A stretch of DNA of 64,000 nt from Eubacteriales bacterium. GTDB lineage: Bacteria; Bacillota; Clostridia; Lachnospirales; Lachnospiraceae. The stretch covers positions 30,981 to 94,980 of the forward strand of contig JAUNGB010000007.1 of the NCBI GenBank assembly GCA_030524715.1, read 5' to 3'. Shown here one piece after another: positions 52,295 through 60,309 of this stretch. A program made the translations under genes and the position numbers. The first letter of the stretch is position 1. Each line of letters starts with the position of its first letter. The notes beneath the pieces are model-generated. The model worked only from the letters and a program-made list of their open reading frames with translations. It searched no databases and was not told the DNA's origin.

Positions 52295-52573
52295 ATGCAG
52301 GAGGTTTTAGTAAAAGGACGGGAATTTGGCAGGCCGGAGGATGTCCATGCATTTTTGGCGGATAAGCTGGGCTTTCCGGAATATTATGGAAGAAATTTTT
52401 CCGCCCTGTATGACGTATTAACAGAAATTTGCGACCATACGCGGATCGCAGTGGATCTAACCGGCATCGAGGCAGAAGAAATGCAGGGATTTTTCGAAAA
52501 AATGCTTAAAGTCATGTCGGATGCGGCGGACAGCAACAGGTATCTGGAGGTTCATTGTATGGAACGCAGATAA
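52295..52573 (+). CDS. Barstar-family ribonuclease inhibitor
   Basis: A 92-residue cytosolic inhibitor. The run DVHAFLADKLGFPEYYGRNFSALYDVLTEI (about residues 17-46) is the barstar signature: helix 1, then the YYGxNxxALYDxL loop and helix 2, which fills the barnase active site with aspartates. Start ATG 52295 lies behind AAAGGAGGCCCTTAC. It follows the barnase gene by 35 bases, the usual toxin-inhibitor order. A dispersed repeat (family A) starts right after the stop codon. Confidence 0.9.
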   Translation: MQEVLVKGREFGRPEDVHAFLADKLGFPEYYGRNFSALYDVLTEICDHTRIAVDLTGIEAEEMQGFFEKMLKVMSDAADSNRYLEVHCMERR

Positions 52574-52598
52574 ACATGCAGCAAAGCGGAAGGCGAAT
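52574..52598 (+). repeat. Dispersed 25-bp intergenic repeat A, copy 3
   Basis: It begins ACATGCAGCAAAGCGG and ends AAGGCGAAT, three mismatches from copy 1. It directly abuts the barstar stop codon (52571-52573). Confidence 0.7.
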
Positions 52599-52659
52599 AT
52601 CCGCTTTATAAGTCAAATGCACATGCAGGCATGTCCGCTTTGCTCGCAGGAATAAAGTG

Positions 52660-52709
52660 AAAAAGACCGACGGCCGTACCTTTACACAAGCATTGCCGTT
52701 GGTCTTTTT
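52660..52709. terminator. Bidirectional terminator, barstar / aroA
   Basis: AAAAAGACCGACGGC (52660-52674) pairs with GCCGTTGGTCTTTTT (52695-52709), 15 pairs with one wobble. A-run and U-run lie on both sides. Confidence 0.88.
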
Positions 52710-52740
52710 ATGCCCTTTTATGCCTTTTTGCGTTTTTGTA

Positions 52741-54018
52741 TTACTTTGCTGATAAGCTGTAAAGATCCCGGTAAAACTCAGGATAAGAGATATTTACGCA
52801 TTCAGCGCCGATAATATCAAGAGTCCCCGGGCAAACGGTTCCCGCTATGGCAAAGGACATTGCCACACGATGATCCAGATGGGAGTCGATCACTGCTCCG
52901 TGCAGGGGAACGCCCCCATGAATAACCATGCCGTCGTCCGTTCCCTCAATATCGGCCCCCATACGCTGCAGATTTTCTACCATTACAGAAATGCGGTCGG
53001 ATTCCTTTACCTTCAGCTCCTGGGCGTCCCGAATCACGGTAGTTCCCTCTGCAAAGGCGGCAAGCACCGCGATCATGGGGATCTCGTCGATCAGTGCAGG
53101 GATGATCTCACCGCCCACGGAGACGCCGTGCAGGGAACTGGTACGGACGAGCAGATCCGCGGTCGGTTCACCGTCATCCTTATAATTCAGCAAAGTGATA
53201 TCCGCTCCCATATCCTTTAAGACGCGCAGAAAACCGTCGCGGGTAGGATTGACTCCTACATTTTCCAGAAGTATTTCGCTGTCGGGAGTAAGAAGGCCGG
53301 CTGCGATGAAATAAGCCGCAGAAGAAATGTCCCCGGGGACATTGACTTCTCTGGCCTCCAGGACCGGATTCGGACAGATGGAAGCGGTCGTACCTTTTGA
53401 GTCCACCTTTGCTCCGAAATAGTTCAGCATGATTTCCGTATGATTTCTGGAAAGCACCGGCTCCGTAACACTGGTGATTCCATCGGCATACATTCCGGCA
53501 AGCAGGACGCAGGATTTTACCTGAGCGGAAGCTACCGGAGAATTATAGTGAACCGCATGAAGGGGTTTGCCGCAGATACGAAGAGGCGCGCAGCCGTTTC
53601 CACGGAGACTTACAATATCCGCGCCCATAGTTTCCAGGGGGGTTATGATCCGTTTCATAGGCCTGGTCTGAATAGAAGCGTCTCCGTTAAGCTCCGTTGT
53701 AAAGCTCTGGCCTGCAAGAATACCGGAAATCAGGCGGGTTGTGGTCCCGCTGTTTCCCACGTCCAGCATTTCATCCGGGGCAGAAAGTCCATGAAGCCCC
53801 CTGCCGTGTACAAGAATCTCGCTGCCATTCTGCTCAATAGCTATTCCCATCTTCCGGAAACAGGAGATCGTGGAAAGACAGTCTGCTCCTGTCAGAAAGT
53901 GGGAGATTCTGGTGGTTCCCTTTGCGAGAGAGCCAAACATGACTGCCCGGTGGGAGATGGATTTATCCCCCGGGACAGTCAGCCTGCCTCTCAGTTTTTT
54001 CTGTTTTTTTATTTCCAT
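52741..54018 (-). CDS. aroA: 3-phosphoshikimate 1-carboxyvinyltransferase (EPSP synthase)
   Basis: A 425-residue shikimate-pathway enzyme joining phosphoenolpyruvate and shikimate-3-phosphate. The blocks LTVPGDKSISHRAVMFGSLAKG (residues 13-34, including the catalytic Lys and Arg), LDVGNSGTTTRLISG near 85, VPGDISSAAYFIAAG near 228, IDEIPMIAVLAAFAEGTT near 307 and LKVKESDRI near 335 are complete. The SGTTTR form (instead of SGTAMR) marks the Gram-positive/class II branch. It follows tyrA by nine bases on the minus strand, so the two are translated from one mRNA; the ribosome site before it is weak. Its 3' end is at the bidirectional terminator. Confidence 0.95.
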   Translation of the reverse strand: MEIKKQKKLRGRLTVPGDKSISHRAVMFGSLAKGTTRISHFLTGADCLSTISCFRKMGIAIEQNGSEILVHGRGLHGLSAPDEMLDVGNSGTTTRLISGILAGQSFTTELNGDASIQTRPMKRIITPLETMGADIVSLRGNGCAPLRICGKPLHAVHYNSPVASAQVKSCVLLAGMYADGITSVTEPVLSRNHTEIMLNYFGAKVDSKGTTASICPNPVLEAREVNVPGDISSAAYFIAAGLLTPDSEILLENVGVNPTRDGFLRVLKDMGADITLLNYKDDGEPTADLLVRTSSLHGVSVGGEIIPALIDEIPMIAVLAAFAEGTTVIRDAQELKVKESDRISVMVENLQRMGADIEGTDDGMVIHGGVPLHGAVIDSHLDHRVAMSFAIAGTVCPGTLDIIGAECVNISYPEFYRDLYSLSAK

Positions 54019-54027
54019 AAATATTAC

Positions 54028-55119
54028 CTACCGTTCATATATATTGTAATTTCTCTTTTTGAGAAGAGTAATAGCCCGGAGCATGGCGGCTTCCTCGTAA
54101 AATTCGATCTTCAGGACGCCCTGTTCAAATTCACGGTTGTGGATAATGCCGATATTTTTGATACTGATGCCGTCCATAGCCAGAATGGTGGCGATCGTCG
54201 CAATCCCTCCGGCCTCGTCCGCAAGGTCAAGATACAGGACATGAGCCTTGGAAATAGATCCCTTCGCGGTAACGTCAATGGAATCCCGGTAATCCTTGGA
54301 GCTGGCGAACATCTGGTAAAGGTTGTCCGACTCCTGATTATCTATAGAGCAGCGGATCTGGATCAGCATACGGATATATTCATCCAGTACGGCAGAGATA
54401 TTATCATGGTTTTCCAGACAGATCTGCTGCCACATGACAGGAGATGAGGAAGCGATCCTGGTAATATCCCGAAAGCCTCCTGCCGCGATCGTCTTCATAT
54501 ATTCCGCGTCATTGTCCAGAGCATTTACAAGATTTACCAGAGCTGAGGCAATAATATGAGGCAGATGGCTTACTCCCGCCGTAATATAATCATGCTCCTG
54601 CGCAGTCAATACCATGGGGATCGCGCCCAGTGATGCGATCAGGTCTGTAAACTCCCCGAGCTTTTCAAGGGGAACCTCGCCGCCGGGAGTCAGCAGATAG
54701 TAGGCATTTTCTATGAGCAGATAATTGGAATTGGCAAAGCCGGACTTTTCGGAGCCTGCCATAGGATGGCCGCCGATAAAATTGTGCTCCATATCCAGTT
54801 CTTCGATCTTATCATGGATAATTCCCTTCACGCTGCCGACATCTGTGATGATACACTGAGGGGAAATAACCGACTTCAGGTATTTCAGGTATTCCAGATT
54901 AAATTCTACGGGCGCGCACAGAAAAATATAGTCGCAGTTCTGGAAACGGTCGTCCCTTTCCTCGCAGACCGCATCGATCGTATCATCGCTTAAAGCCGCT
55001 GCCAGAGTATCTTTATTTACATCAAATGCCAGGATATGTGCATCCGGGTGATATTTCCGGATCGCCTTGGCGATGGAGCCGCCGATCAGTCCCAGGCCAA
55101 TAAAACCAAAGGTTTTCAT
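54028..55119 (-). CDS. tyrA: Prephenate dehydrogenase with ACT domain
   Basis: A 363-residue NAD-dependent enzyme making 4-hydroxyphenylpyruvate for tyrosine. The N-terminal FGFIGLGLIGGSIAKAI is the nucleotide-binding site. IGGHPMAGSEKSGFANS near residue 113 and the catalytic His in GVSHLPHIIASALVN near 190 are present. The C-terminal 70 residues (VLYLDLADEAGGIATIA to GVLKIEFYEEA) form an ACT domain for feedback control. ATG at 55119 has AAAGGAT about 11 bases upstream. It is driven by the minus-strand promoter 55232-55260 with three palindromic boxes in the leader. Confidence 0.94.
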   Translation of the reverse strand: MKTFGFIGLGLIGGSIAKAIRKYHPDAHILAFDVNKDTLAAALSDDTIDAVCEERDDRFQNCDYIFLCAPVEFNLEYLKYLKSVISPQCIITDVGSVKGIIHDKIEELDMEHNFIGGHPMAGSEKSGFANSNYLLIENAYYLLTPGGEVPLEKLGEFTDLIASLGAIPMVLTAQEHDYITAGVSHLPHIIASALVNLVNALDNDAEYMKTIAAGGFRDITRIASSSPVMWQQICLENHDNISAVLDEYIRMLIQIRCSIDNQESDNLYQMFASSKDYRDSIDVTAKGSISKAHVLYLDLADEAGGIATIATILAMDGISIKNIGIIHNREFEQGVLKIEFYEEAAMLRAITLLKKRNYNIYER

Positions 55120-55155
55120 GTTAGGTATACATCCTTTCCGGTTACAATTCATTTC

Positions 55156-55220
55156 TTTATTGTAATAAACATATAATAAACATTTCTCTATTATAATAAA
55201 TACTTCTCTATTATAATAGA
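55156..55220 (-). promoter_or_regulatory. Three palindromic boxes in the tyrA leader (TYTATTRTAATARA)
   Basis: Boxes at 55156-55169 (TTTATTGTAATAAA), 55187-55200 (TCTATTATAATAAA) and 55207-55220 (TCTATTATAATAGA). The first and third are 14-bp palindromes (the first apart from its central GT); the second has one off-symmetry base. The last two boxes lie in a 20-bp tandem duplication. They sit just downstream of the predicted transcription start, where a bound repressor would block elongation or initiation. Confidence 0.6.
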
Positions 55221-55231
55221 TGTTCATACTT

Positions 55232-55260
55232 ATTGTAAGAGATACCGGAAAAAAAGTCAA
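55232..55260 (-). promoter_or_regulatory. Promoter of tyrA-aroA
   Basis: On the minus strand TTGACT (55260-55255), 17 bp, TACAAT (55237-55232). Five of six positions match at each hexamer. Confidence 0.75.
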
Positions 55261-55392
55261 TTGCCGTTGAAAATTATGTTCCTGCTTATACCGCAGGTGT
55301 AAGCAGGAACCTGTCCCGGTTAGTGTCAGCTGCGAAATTATAAATATTTCTGTAATTTTCCGAAAAAAAGTTGTTAAAATTATATAAAATGC

Positions 55393-55421
55393 TTGAAAGT
55401 GCGTTGGAATTTTAGTAGAAT
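55393..55421 (+). promoter_or_regulatory. Promoter of the EF-G-like gene
   Basis: TTGAAA (55393-55398), 17 bp, TAGAAT (55416-55421). Transcription from here would start near 55428, supporting ATG 55458 over the in-frame ATG at 55422. Confidence 0.7.
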
Positions 55422-55457
55422 ATGAACATACAAGACAAACAGGGAGGTATTACATAT

Positions 55458-57548
55458 ATGGACGTTTTTAGAACTGACCGAATCAGAAATGTAGTCCTAT
55501 TAGGTCATGGTGGGGCTGGCAAGACAACTTTGGCAGAGGCAATGGCATACTTATCCGGTATGACGAGCCGCCTTGGCAGAGTTGAGGATGGAAATACAGT
55601 CAGCGATTATGACAAAGAAGAAATCAAGAGGCACTTTTCCATTTCTACCACATTGATTCCCGTAACATGGGATAAGGTAAAAATCAATGTCCTTGACACT
55701 CCCGGATATTTCGATTTCGTAGGTGAAGTAGAAGAAGCGGTAAGCGCAGCGGACGCAGCGATTATCGTTGTTTCCGGTAAGGCTGGTGTCCAGGTTGGAA
55801 CACAGAAAGCATGGAATATGTGTGAAAAATATAAGCTTCCGCGTATGATTTTCGTAACAGACATGGATGTGGATGACGTCAGCTATCGTAAGGTTGTCGA
55901 GGAACTGACCGAATTATACGGCAAGAGAATCGCGCCTTTGCATTTCCCGATCCGTGAGGACGGCAAATTTGTCGGCTATGTAAACGTAGTAAAACAGGCC
56001 GGAAGGAAATATATTGACAAGGGTAAGAAGGAAGAATGCGAGATTCCGGAATACCTGAATGAATATCTGGAGAAGTACCATGAAACTTTGATGGAATCAG
56101 TAGCAGAGACAAGCGAAGAATTTATGGAGCGCTATTTTGAAGGGGATGAATTCTCCGTGACAGAGGTTTCCGCAGCGCTGGCAACCAACGTACAGGATGC
56201 AAGCATTGTTCCGGTATGCATGGGCTCTCCGGTCAACCTTCGCGGCGTATCCAACCTTCTGGATGATATCTGCGGCTATTTCCCGAGCCCGGACAAACGT
56301 TCCTGCAACGGAATCGCACAGAAGACCAACGAAATTTTTGAGGCTAACTATGACTTTGCCAAACCAAAGTCCGCATACGTATGGAAAACGATCGTGGATC
56401 CGTTCCTGGGCAAATATTCCCTGATCAAGGTATGCTCCGGCGTTATCAAATCCGACGACACCTTACTCAACGTTGAGAAGGGCAATGAAGAACGCCTGAA
56501 TAAATTATATGTTCTGGAAGGCTCCAAGCCTATTGAGGTTCCTGAGCTTCATGCAGGCGATATCGGCGCCATTGCCAAATTAAACAGCGTACAGACCGGC
56601 GACAGCCTGGCAACCAAGGCTCACCCGATCCTCTATGCAAAGGCGATCATCTCCACACCTTATACTTATAAGAGATATAAGGCAGTGAAGAAGGGCGATG
56701 AGGATAAGATTTCCCAGGCCCTTGCCAAGATGATGAGCGAGGACAAGACCCTTCTTTCCGTAAATGATTCTGCCAACCGTCAGACTCTGCTTTACGGCAT
56801 GGGCGACCAGCATCTGGATATCGTTGTCAACAAACTGAAAGAACGTTACAAAGTAGACGTAGAGCTTTCCAAACCAAAGGTTCCGTTCCGCGAAACTATC
56901 CGCAAGAGTTCCGACGTGGAAGGCAAGCATAAGAAACAGTCCGGCGGCCATGGACAGTACGGCCATGTTAAGATGCGTTTCGCTCCATCCGGCGATCTGG
57001 AGAACGGCTATGAATTTGAACAGGTTGTAGTAGGCGGCGCTGTTCCGAAGAACTACTTCCCGGCAGTAGAGAAGGGCCTTCAGGAATGCGTCCAGAAGGG
57101 ACCGTTGGCTGCATATCCGGTAGTCGGCGTAAAAGCTACCCTGTATGACGGTTCCTACCATCCGGTAGATTCTTCAGAAATGGCATTCAAGATGGCGACC
57201 ATCCTTGCATTCAAGAAGGGCTTCATGGAGGCTTCTCCGGTTCTCTTAGAGCCGATCGTTTCCATGAAGGTGACTGTTCCGGATAAATTCACAGGCGATG
57301 TTATGGGCGATCTGAATAAGCGCCGCGGACGTGTCCTGGGAATGAATCCTGACCATGCCGGCAACACTATCATTGAGGCGGACGTTCCTATGCTGGAGAT
57401 CTACGGATATTCCACGGATCTGCGCTCCATGACAGGCGGAAGCGGAGACTTCTCCTATGAGTTCGCGCGTTACGAGCAGGCTCCCAGCGATATTCAGGCA
57501 AAGGAAATCGAAGCAAGAGCCAAAAATCTTGACGGCGCCGACGAATAA
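55458..57548 (+). CDS. Elongation factor G-like GTPase (FusA2 type)
   Basis: A 696-residue protein with all five EF-G domains by length. The P-loop is GHGGAGKTT (residues 16-24) rather than AHIDAGKTT; G3 is DTPGYFDF. The canonical effector RGITI is replaced by RHFSISTTL, and the G4 motif expected as NKMD reads TDMD. The C-terminal half has KKQSGGHGQYGHVKMRF and RRGRVLGM, domain IV and V landmarks. It is therefore a paralogue rather than the main translocase, which in related genomes sits with rpsL-rpsG-tuf. Whether the altered G4 still binds guanine nucleotides is open. ATG 55458 follows GGGAGG. A strong terminator ends the unit. Confidence 0.85.
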   Translation: MDVFRTDRIRNVVLLGHGGAGKTTLAEAMAYLSGMTSRLGRVEDGNTVSDYDKEEIKRHFSISTTLIPVTWDKVKINVLDTPGYFDFVGEVEEAVSAADAAIIVVSGKAGVQVGTQKAWNMCEKYKLPRMIFVTDMDVDDVSYRKVVEELTELYGKRIAPLHFPIREDGKFVGYVNVVKQAGRKYIDKGKKEECEIPEYLNEYLEKYHETLMESVAETSEEFMERYFEGDEFSVTEVSAALATNVQDASIVPVCMGSPVNLRGVSNLLDDICGYFPSPDKRSCNGIAQKTNEIFEANYDFAKPKSAYVWKTIVDPFLGKYSLIKVCSGVIKSDDTLLNVEKGNEERLNKLYVLEGSKPIEVPELHAGDIGAIAKLNSVQTGDSLATKAHPILYAKAIISTPYTYKRYKAVKKGDEDKISQALAKMMSEDKTLLSVNDSANRQTLLYGMGDQHLDIVVNKLKERYKVDVELSKPKVPFRETIRKSSDVEGKHKKQSGGHGQYGHVKMRFAPSGDLENGYEFEQVVVGGAVPKNYFPAVEKGLQECVQKGPLAAYPVVGVKATLYDGSYHPVDSSEMAFKMATILAFKKGFMEASPVLLEPIVSMKVTVPDKFTGDVMGDLNKRRGRVLGMNPDHAGNTIIEADVPMLEIYGYSTDLRSMTGGSGDFSYEFARYEQAPSDIQAKEIEARAKNLDGADE

Positions 57549-57568
57549 TCAAAATCTGTTACTCTTAT

Positions 57569-57612
57569 CAAGGACTCGTACGCGAGTCCTGGTGCTGGAT
57601 TCGGGTCAGCTA
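57569..57612 (-). repeat. Dispersed intergenic repeat B with hairpin, copy 2
   Basis: Reads on the minus strand TAGCTGACCCGAATCC, then GCACCA, then a palindrome AGGACTCG-CGTA-CGAGTCCT. It is inverted relative to the copy at 34786. The two copies differ by a paired change in the stem (G-C here, A-T there), so the hairpin is preserved. Confidence 0.7.
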
Positions 57613-57669
57613 TGCCGACATCATTCTAAACCGAATCTCTGCACATTTGATATAAAGAGGCAGTTATAA

Positions 57670-57719
57670 AAAACAAGAACCGGGGTATCCTAAGATTCAG
57701 GAACCCCGGTTCTTGTTTT
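57670..57719 (+). terminator. Terminator of the EF-G-like gene
   Basis: A 17-bp perfect stem (57670-57686 with 57703-57719, AAAACAAGAACCGGGGT type) closes on a 16-base loop, with A-run and U-run at the base. Confidence 0.9.
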
Positions 57720-57874
57720 ACCAAAAAATCCCTCCCGTCCGCCCTTCCTATCGGTAATTTTTATCAAAAACAGCCTAAAATCGTCAAGTATTTAATTTAG
57801 TACAATCTAACTCCCGTTTGTTCCCTATTAAGTACAATATCTGCCTTGACACAAAATTAACAATACTATATATT
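57720..57874 (+). promoter_or_regulatory. Promoter region of the pyruvate formate-lyase operon
   Basis: TTGACA (57846-57851), 17 bp, TATATT (57869-57874). Just upstream, AGTACAAT occurs twice (57799-57806 and 57831-57838), 32 bp or three helix turns apart, a possible activator or repressor site. The rest of the region (57720-57795) shows no gene. Confidence 0.7.
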
Positions 57875-57918
57875 GTAGGTGTACAAGAAAAACCGAATCA
57901 ACGATAAGGAGGATATTT

Positions 57919-60006
57919 ATGAGACAGGAATGGGCTTCATTCAAAGAAGGAGTTTGGGAAAAAGAAATCAACGTACGTGATTTCATCCAGAAAAACTACA
58001 CACCCTACGAGGGAGATGAATCCTTTCTGACAGGTCCGACGGAAGCAACCAAAGCATTATGGGTACAGGTTATGGAGCTTACCGAGGAGGAGCGCAAAAA
58101 GGGCGGCGTCCTGGATATGGACACTAAGATCATCTCTACAATCACCTCACACGGACCGGGATATCTGGATAAAGAAAAAGAAAAAATTGTCGGTTTTCAG
58201 ACAGATAAGCCTTTCAAACGGTCTTTGCAGCCTTACGGCGGTATCCGTATGGCGATCAAGGCCTGCGAGGACAATGGCTATCATGTAGATCCGCAGATTG
58301 TAGAATTTTTTACCAAACACAGAAAAACACACAACGACGGTGTGTTTGACGCATACACCCCGGAAATGCGCGCCTGCCGTTCCAGCCATATCATCACCGG
58401 ACTTCCGGACGCATACGGCCGCGGGCGAATCATCGGCGACTACAGACGTGTGGCGCTCTACGGAGTTGACCGTCTGATCGAGGACAAACAGAAACAAAAG
58501 GATACAACAAGAACCATCATGTACTCTGACGTAACCAGAGAGCGCGAAGAATTATCCGAGCAGATCAAAGCCTTAAAGGAGCTGAAGGAGCTTGGTAAGA
58601 TTTACGGCTATGATATCGGAAGACCTGCCGCTAATGTACAGGAGGCGATCCAGTGGCTCTATTTTGGCTACCTGGCAGCCATCAAGGAGCAGAACGGCGC
58701 GGCAATGTCTCTTGGACGGACCTCTACCTTTATTGATATTTATGCAGAGCGCGACCTTGCAAACGGCGCCTTCACCGAACAGGAGATCCAGGAATTTGTA
58801 GATCATTTCATCATGAAGCTGCGTCTTGTAAAATTTGCAAGAACCCCGGAATACAATGCTCTGTTTTCCGGCGACCCCACCTGGGTAACAGAATCCATTG
58901 CGGGTATGGGAATTGACGGACGCTCCATGGTAACAAAGATGTCTTACCGCTACCTGCATACCCTGGAAAACCTGGGTACCGCTCCGGAACCGAACCTGAC
59001 CGTGCTTTGGTCCACAAGGCTGCCGCAGAATTTCAAACGCTTCTGCGCAAAAACATCCATCATGTCCTCATCCATCCAGTATGAGAACGACGACCTGATG
59101 CGTGTGACTCACGGTGACGACTACGCCATTGCCTGCTGCGTATCTTCTATGCGTGTGGGCAAAGAGATGCAGTTCTTCGGAGCACGTGCAAACCTTGCGA
59201 AATGCCTGCTGTATGCTATTAACGGCGGTGTGGATGAGGTCAGCAAAAAGCAGGTCGGCCCCAAATTCCGTCCGATCACCTCAGAATATCTGGACTATGA
59301 CGAGGTAATGGAAAAGTTCCATGAAATGATGAAATGGCTTGCGTGCGTATATGTAAATACTTTGAACGTCATTCATTATATGCATGATAAATATTGCTAC
59401 GAGCGTATTCAGATGGCGCTTCATGACAAGAAAGTAACCCGCTGGTTCGCAACCGGTATTGCAGGACTTTCCGTAGTTGCAGACTCTCTGTCCGCGATCA
59501 AATATGCAAAAGTAAAAACTATCCGCGATGAAAACGGCATTGTTGTGGACTACGAAGTAGAGGGGGATTTCCCGAAATACGGCAATGACGACGACCGTGT
59601 AGATGATATCGCCTATGATATCGTACAGGATTTTATGCACTATATCAAAGGAAACCATACCTACAGAGGCGGTATTCCGACTACCTCCATCCTTACCATT
59701 ACCTCCAATGTTGTATACGGTAAGGCAACCGGCTCCACACCGGACGGAAGAAAAGCAGGAGAGCCTTTTGCACCGGGCGCAAACCCCATGCACCGCAGAG
59801 ACAGCCACGGCGCTGTGGCATCCTTAAGCTCCGTATCCAAGCTTCCGTTTAAGGATGCACAGGACGGTATCTCCAATACCTTCTCCATCATTCCGGGCGC
59901 GCTTGGCAAGGATGACGCGGTTCTCTTTGACGATATTGCTTTTGAACTGGAACCGGACTGCGCATGCTGCGAGCCGAATATGCCGGACGACAGAGAGAAT
60001 GACTAA
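57919..60006 (+). CDS. pflB: Formate acetyltransferase, catalytic subunit lacking the glycyl-radical domain
   Basis: A 695-residue protein covering the alpha/beta barrel of pyruvate formate-lyase, which converts pyruvate and CoA to acetyl-CoA and formate. The catalytic cysteine pair lies in [12 protein letters not shown] (Cys406-Cys407). [36 protein letters not shown] and [15 protein letters not shown] are typical of the family. Full-length PflB is about 750 residues and ends with RVSGYAV; here the protein stops after [18 protein letters not shown] and a new acidic tail of about 28 residues with DCACCEP. The radical glycine is encoded by the next gene. RBS AAGGAGG precedes ATG 57919, with a near-consensus promoter upstream. 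Confidence 0.92.
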   Translation: MRQEWASFKEGVWEKEINVRDFIQKNYTPYEGDESFLTGPTEATKALWVQVMELTEEERKKGGVLDMDTKIISTITSHGPGYLDKEKEKIVGFQTDKPFKRSLQPYGGIRMAIKACEDNGYHVDPQIVEFFTKHRKTHNDGVFDAYTPEMRACRSSHIITGLPDAYGRGRIIGDYRRVALYGVDRLIEDKQKQKDTTRTIMYSDVTREREELSEQIKALKELKELGKIYGYDIGRPAANVQEAIQWLYFGYLAAIKEQNGAAMSLGRTSTFIDIYAERDLANGAFTEQEIQEFVDHFIMKLRLVKFARTPEYNALFSGDPTWVTESIAGMGIDGRSMVTKMSYRYLHTLENLGTAPEPNLTVLWSTRLPQNFKRFCAKTSIMSSSIQYENDDLMRVTHGDDYAIACCVSSMRVGKEMQFFGARANLAKCLLYAINGGVDEVSKKQVGPKFRPITSEYLDYDEVMEKFHEMMKWLACVYVNTLNVIHYMHDKYCYERIQMALHDKKVTRWFATGIAGLSVVADSLSAIKYAKVKTIRDENGIVVDYEVEGDFPKYGNDDDRVDDIAYDIVQDFMHYIKGNHTYRGGIPTTSILTITSNVVYGKATGSTPDGRKAGEPFAPGANPMHRRDSHGAVASLSSVSKLPFKDAQDGISNTFSIIPGALGKDDAVLFDDIAFELEPDCACCEPNMPDDREND

Positions 60007-60064
60007 TTGCTATTGCAGGACTAAAATATAATCACATCAAACTATAATGCAGGAGGAAAATCTT

Positions 60065-60307
60065 ATGAATATCAGTGACGCACAGGTTGACAACTTAGTA
60101 AACTTATTGGATGGCTATGCAGAAAAAGGCGGTCATCATCTGAATGTAAACGTATTTACCAAAGACACACTTCTGGACGCTCAGGCTCATCCGGAAAAAT
60201 ATCCGCAGCTTACCGTTCGTGTTTCCGGTTATGCGGTAAACTTCAACAAGCTGACAAAAGAGCAGCAGGACGAGGTAATTTCCAGAACCTTCCACGAGGG
60301 AATGTAA
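60065..60307 (+). CDS. Separate glycyl-radical domain of pyruvate formate-lyase
   Basis: An 80-residue protein that equals the C-terminal domain of Pfl[40 protein letters not shown] (key residues cited; radical Gly55) then [18 protein letters not shown]. Its own ribosome site AGGAGG lies ten bases before ATG 60065. It is 58 bases behind and in another reading frame from the catalytic subunit, so it is a distinct gene and not a frameshift. It resembles the spare-part protein GrcA/YfiD, but here the main enzyme has no radical domain of its own, so it must be an obligate subunit. The activase gene starts two bases after its stop. Confidence 0.92.
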   Translation: MNISDAQVDNLVNLLDGYAEKGGHHLNVNVFTKDTLLDAQAHPEKYPQLTVRVSGYAVNFNKLTKEQQDEVISRTFHEGM

Positions 60308-60309
60308 AT

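Noticed and set aside
53440-54447. A 335-codon plus-strand frame across aroA and tyrA
   Set aside because: Both genes below it are complete with diagnostic motifs, and the antisense frame has no family features.
60007-60064. A frameshift or stop-codon error breaking one pflB gene into two
   Set aside because: The two parts are in different frames and separated by 58 bases with a strong AGGAGG and proper spacing. The upstream protein ends in a new acidic tail instead of continuing the family sequence. A single error could not join them.
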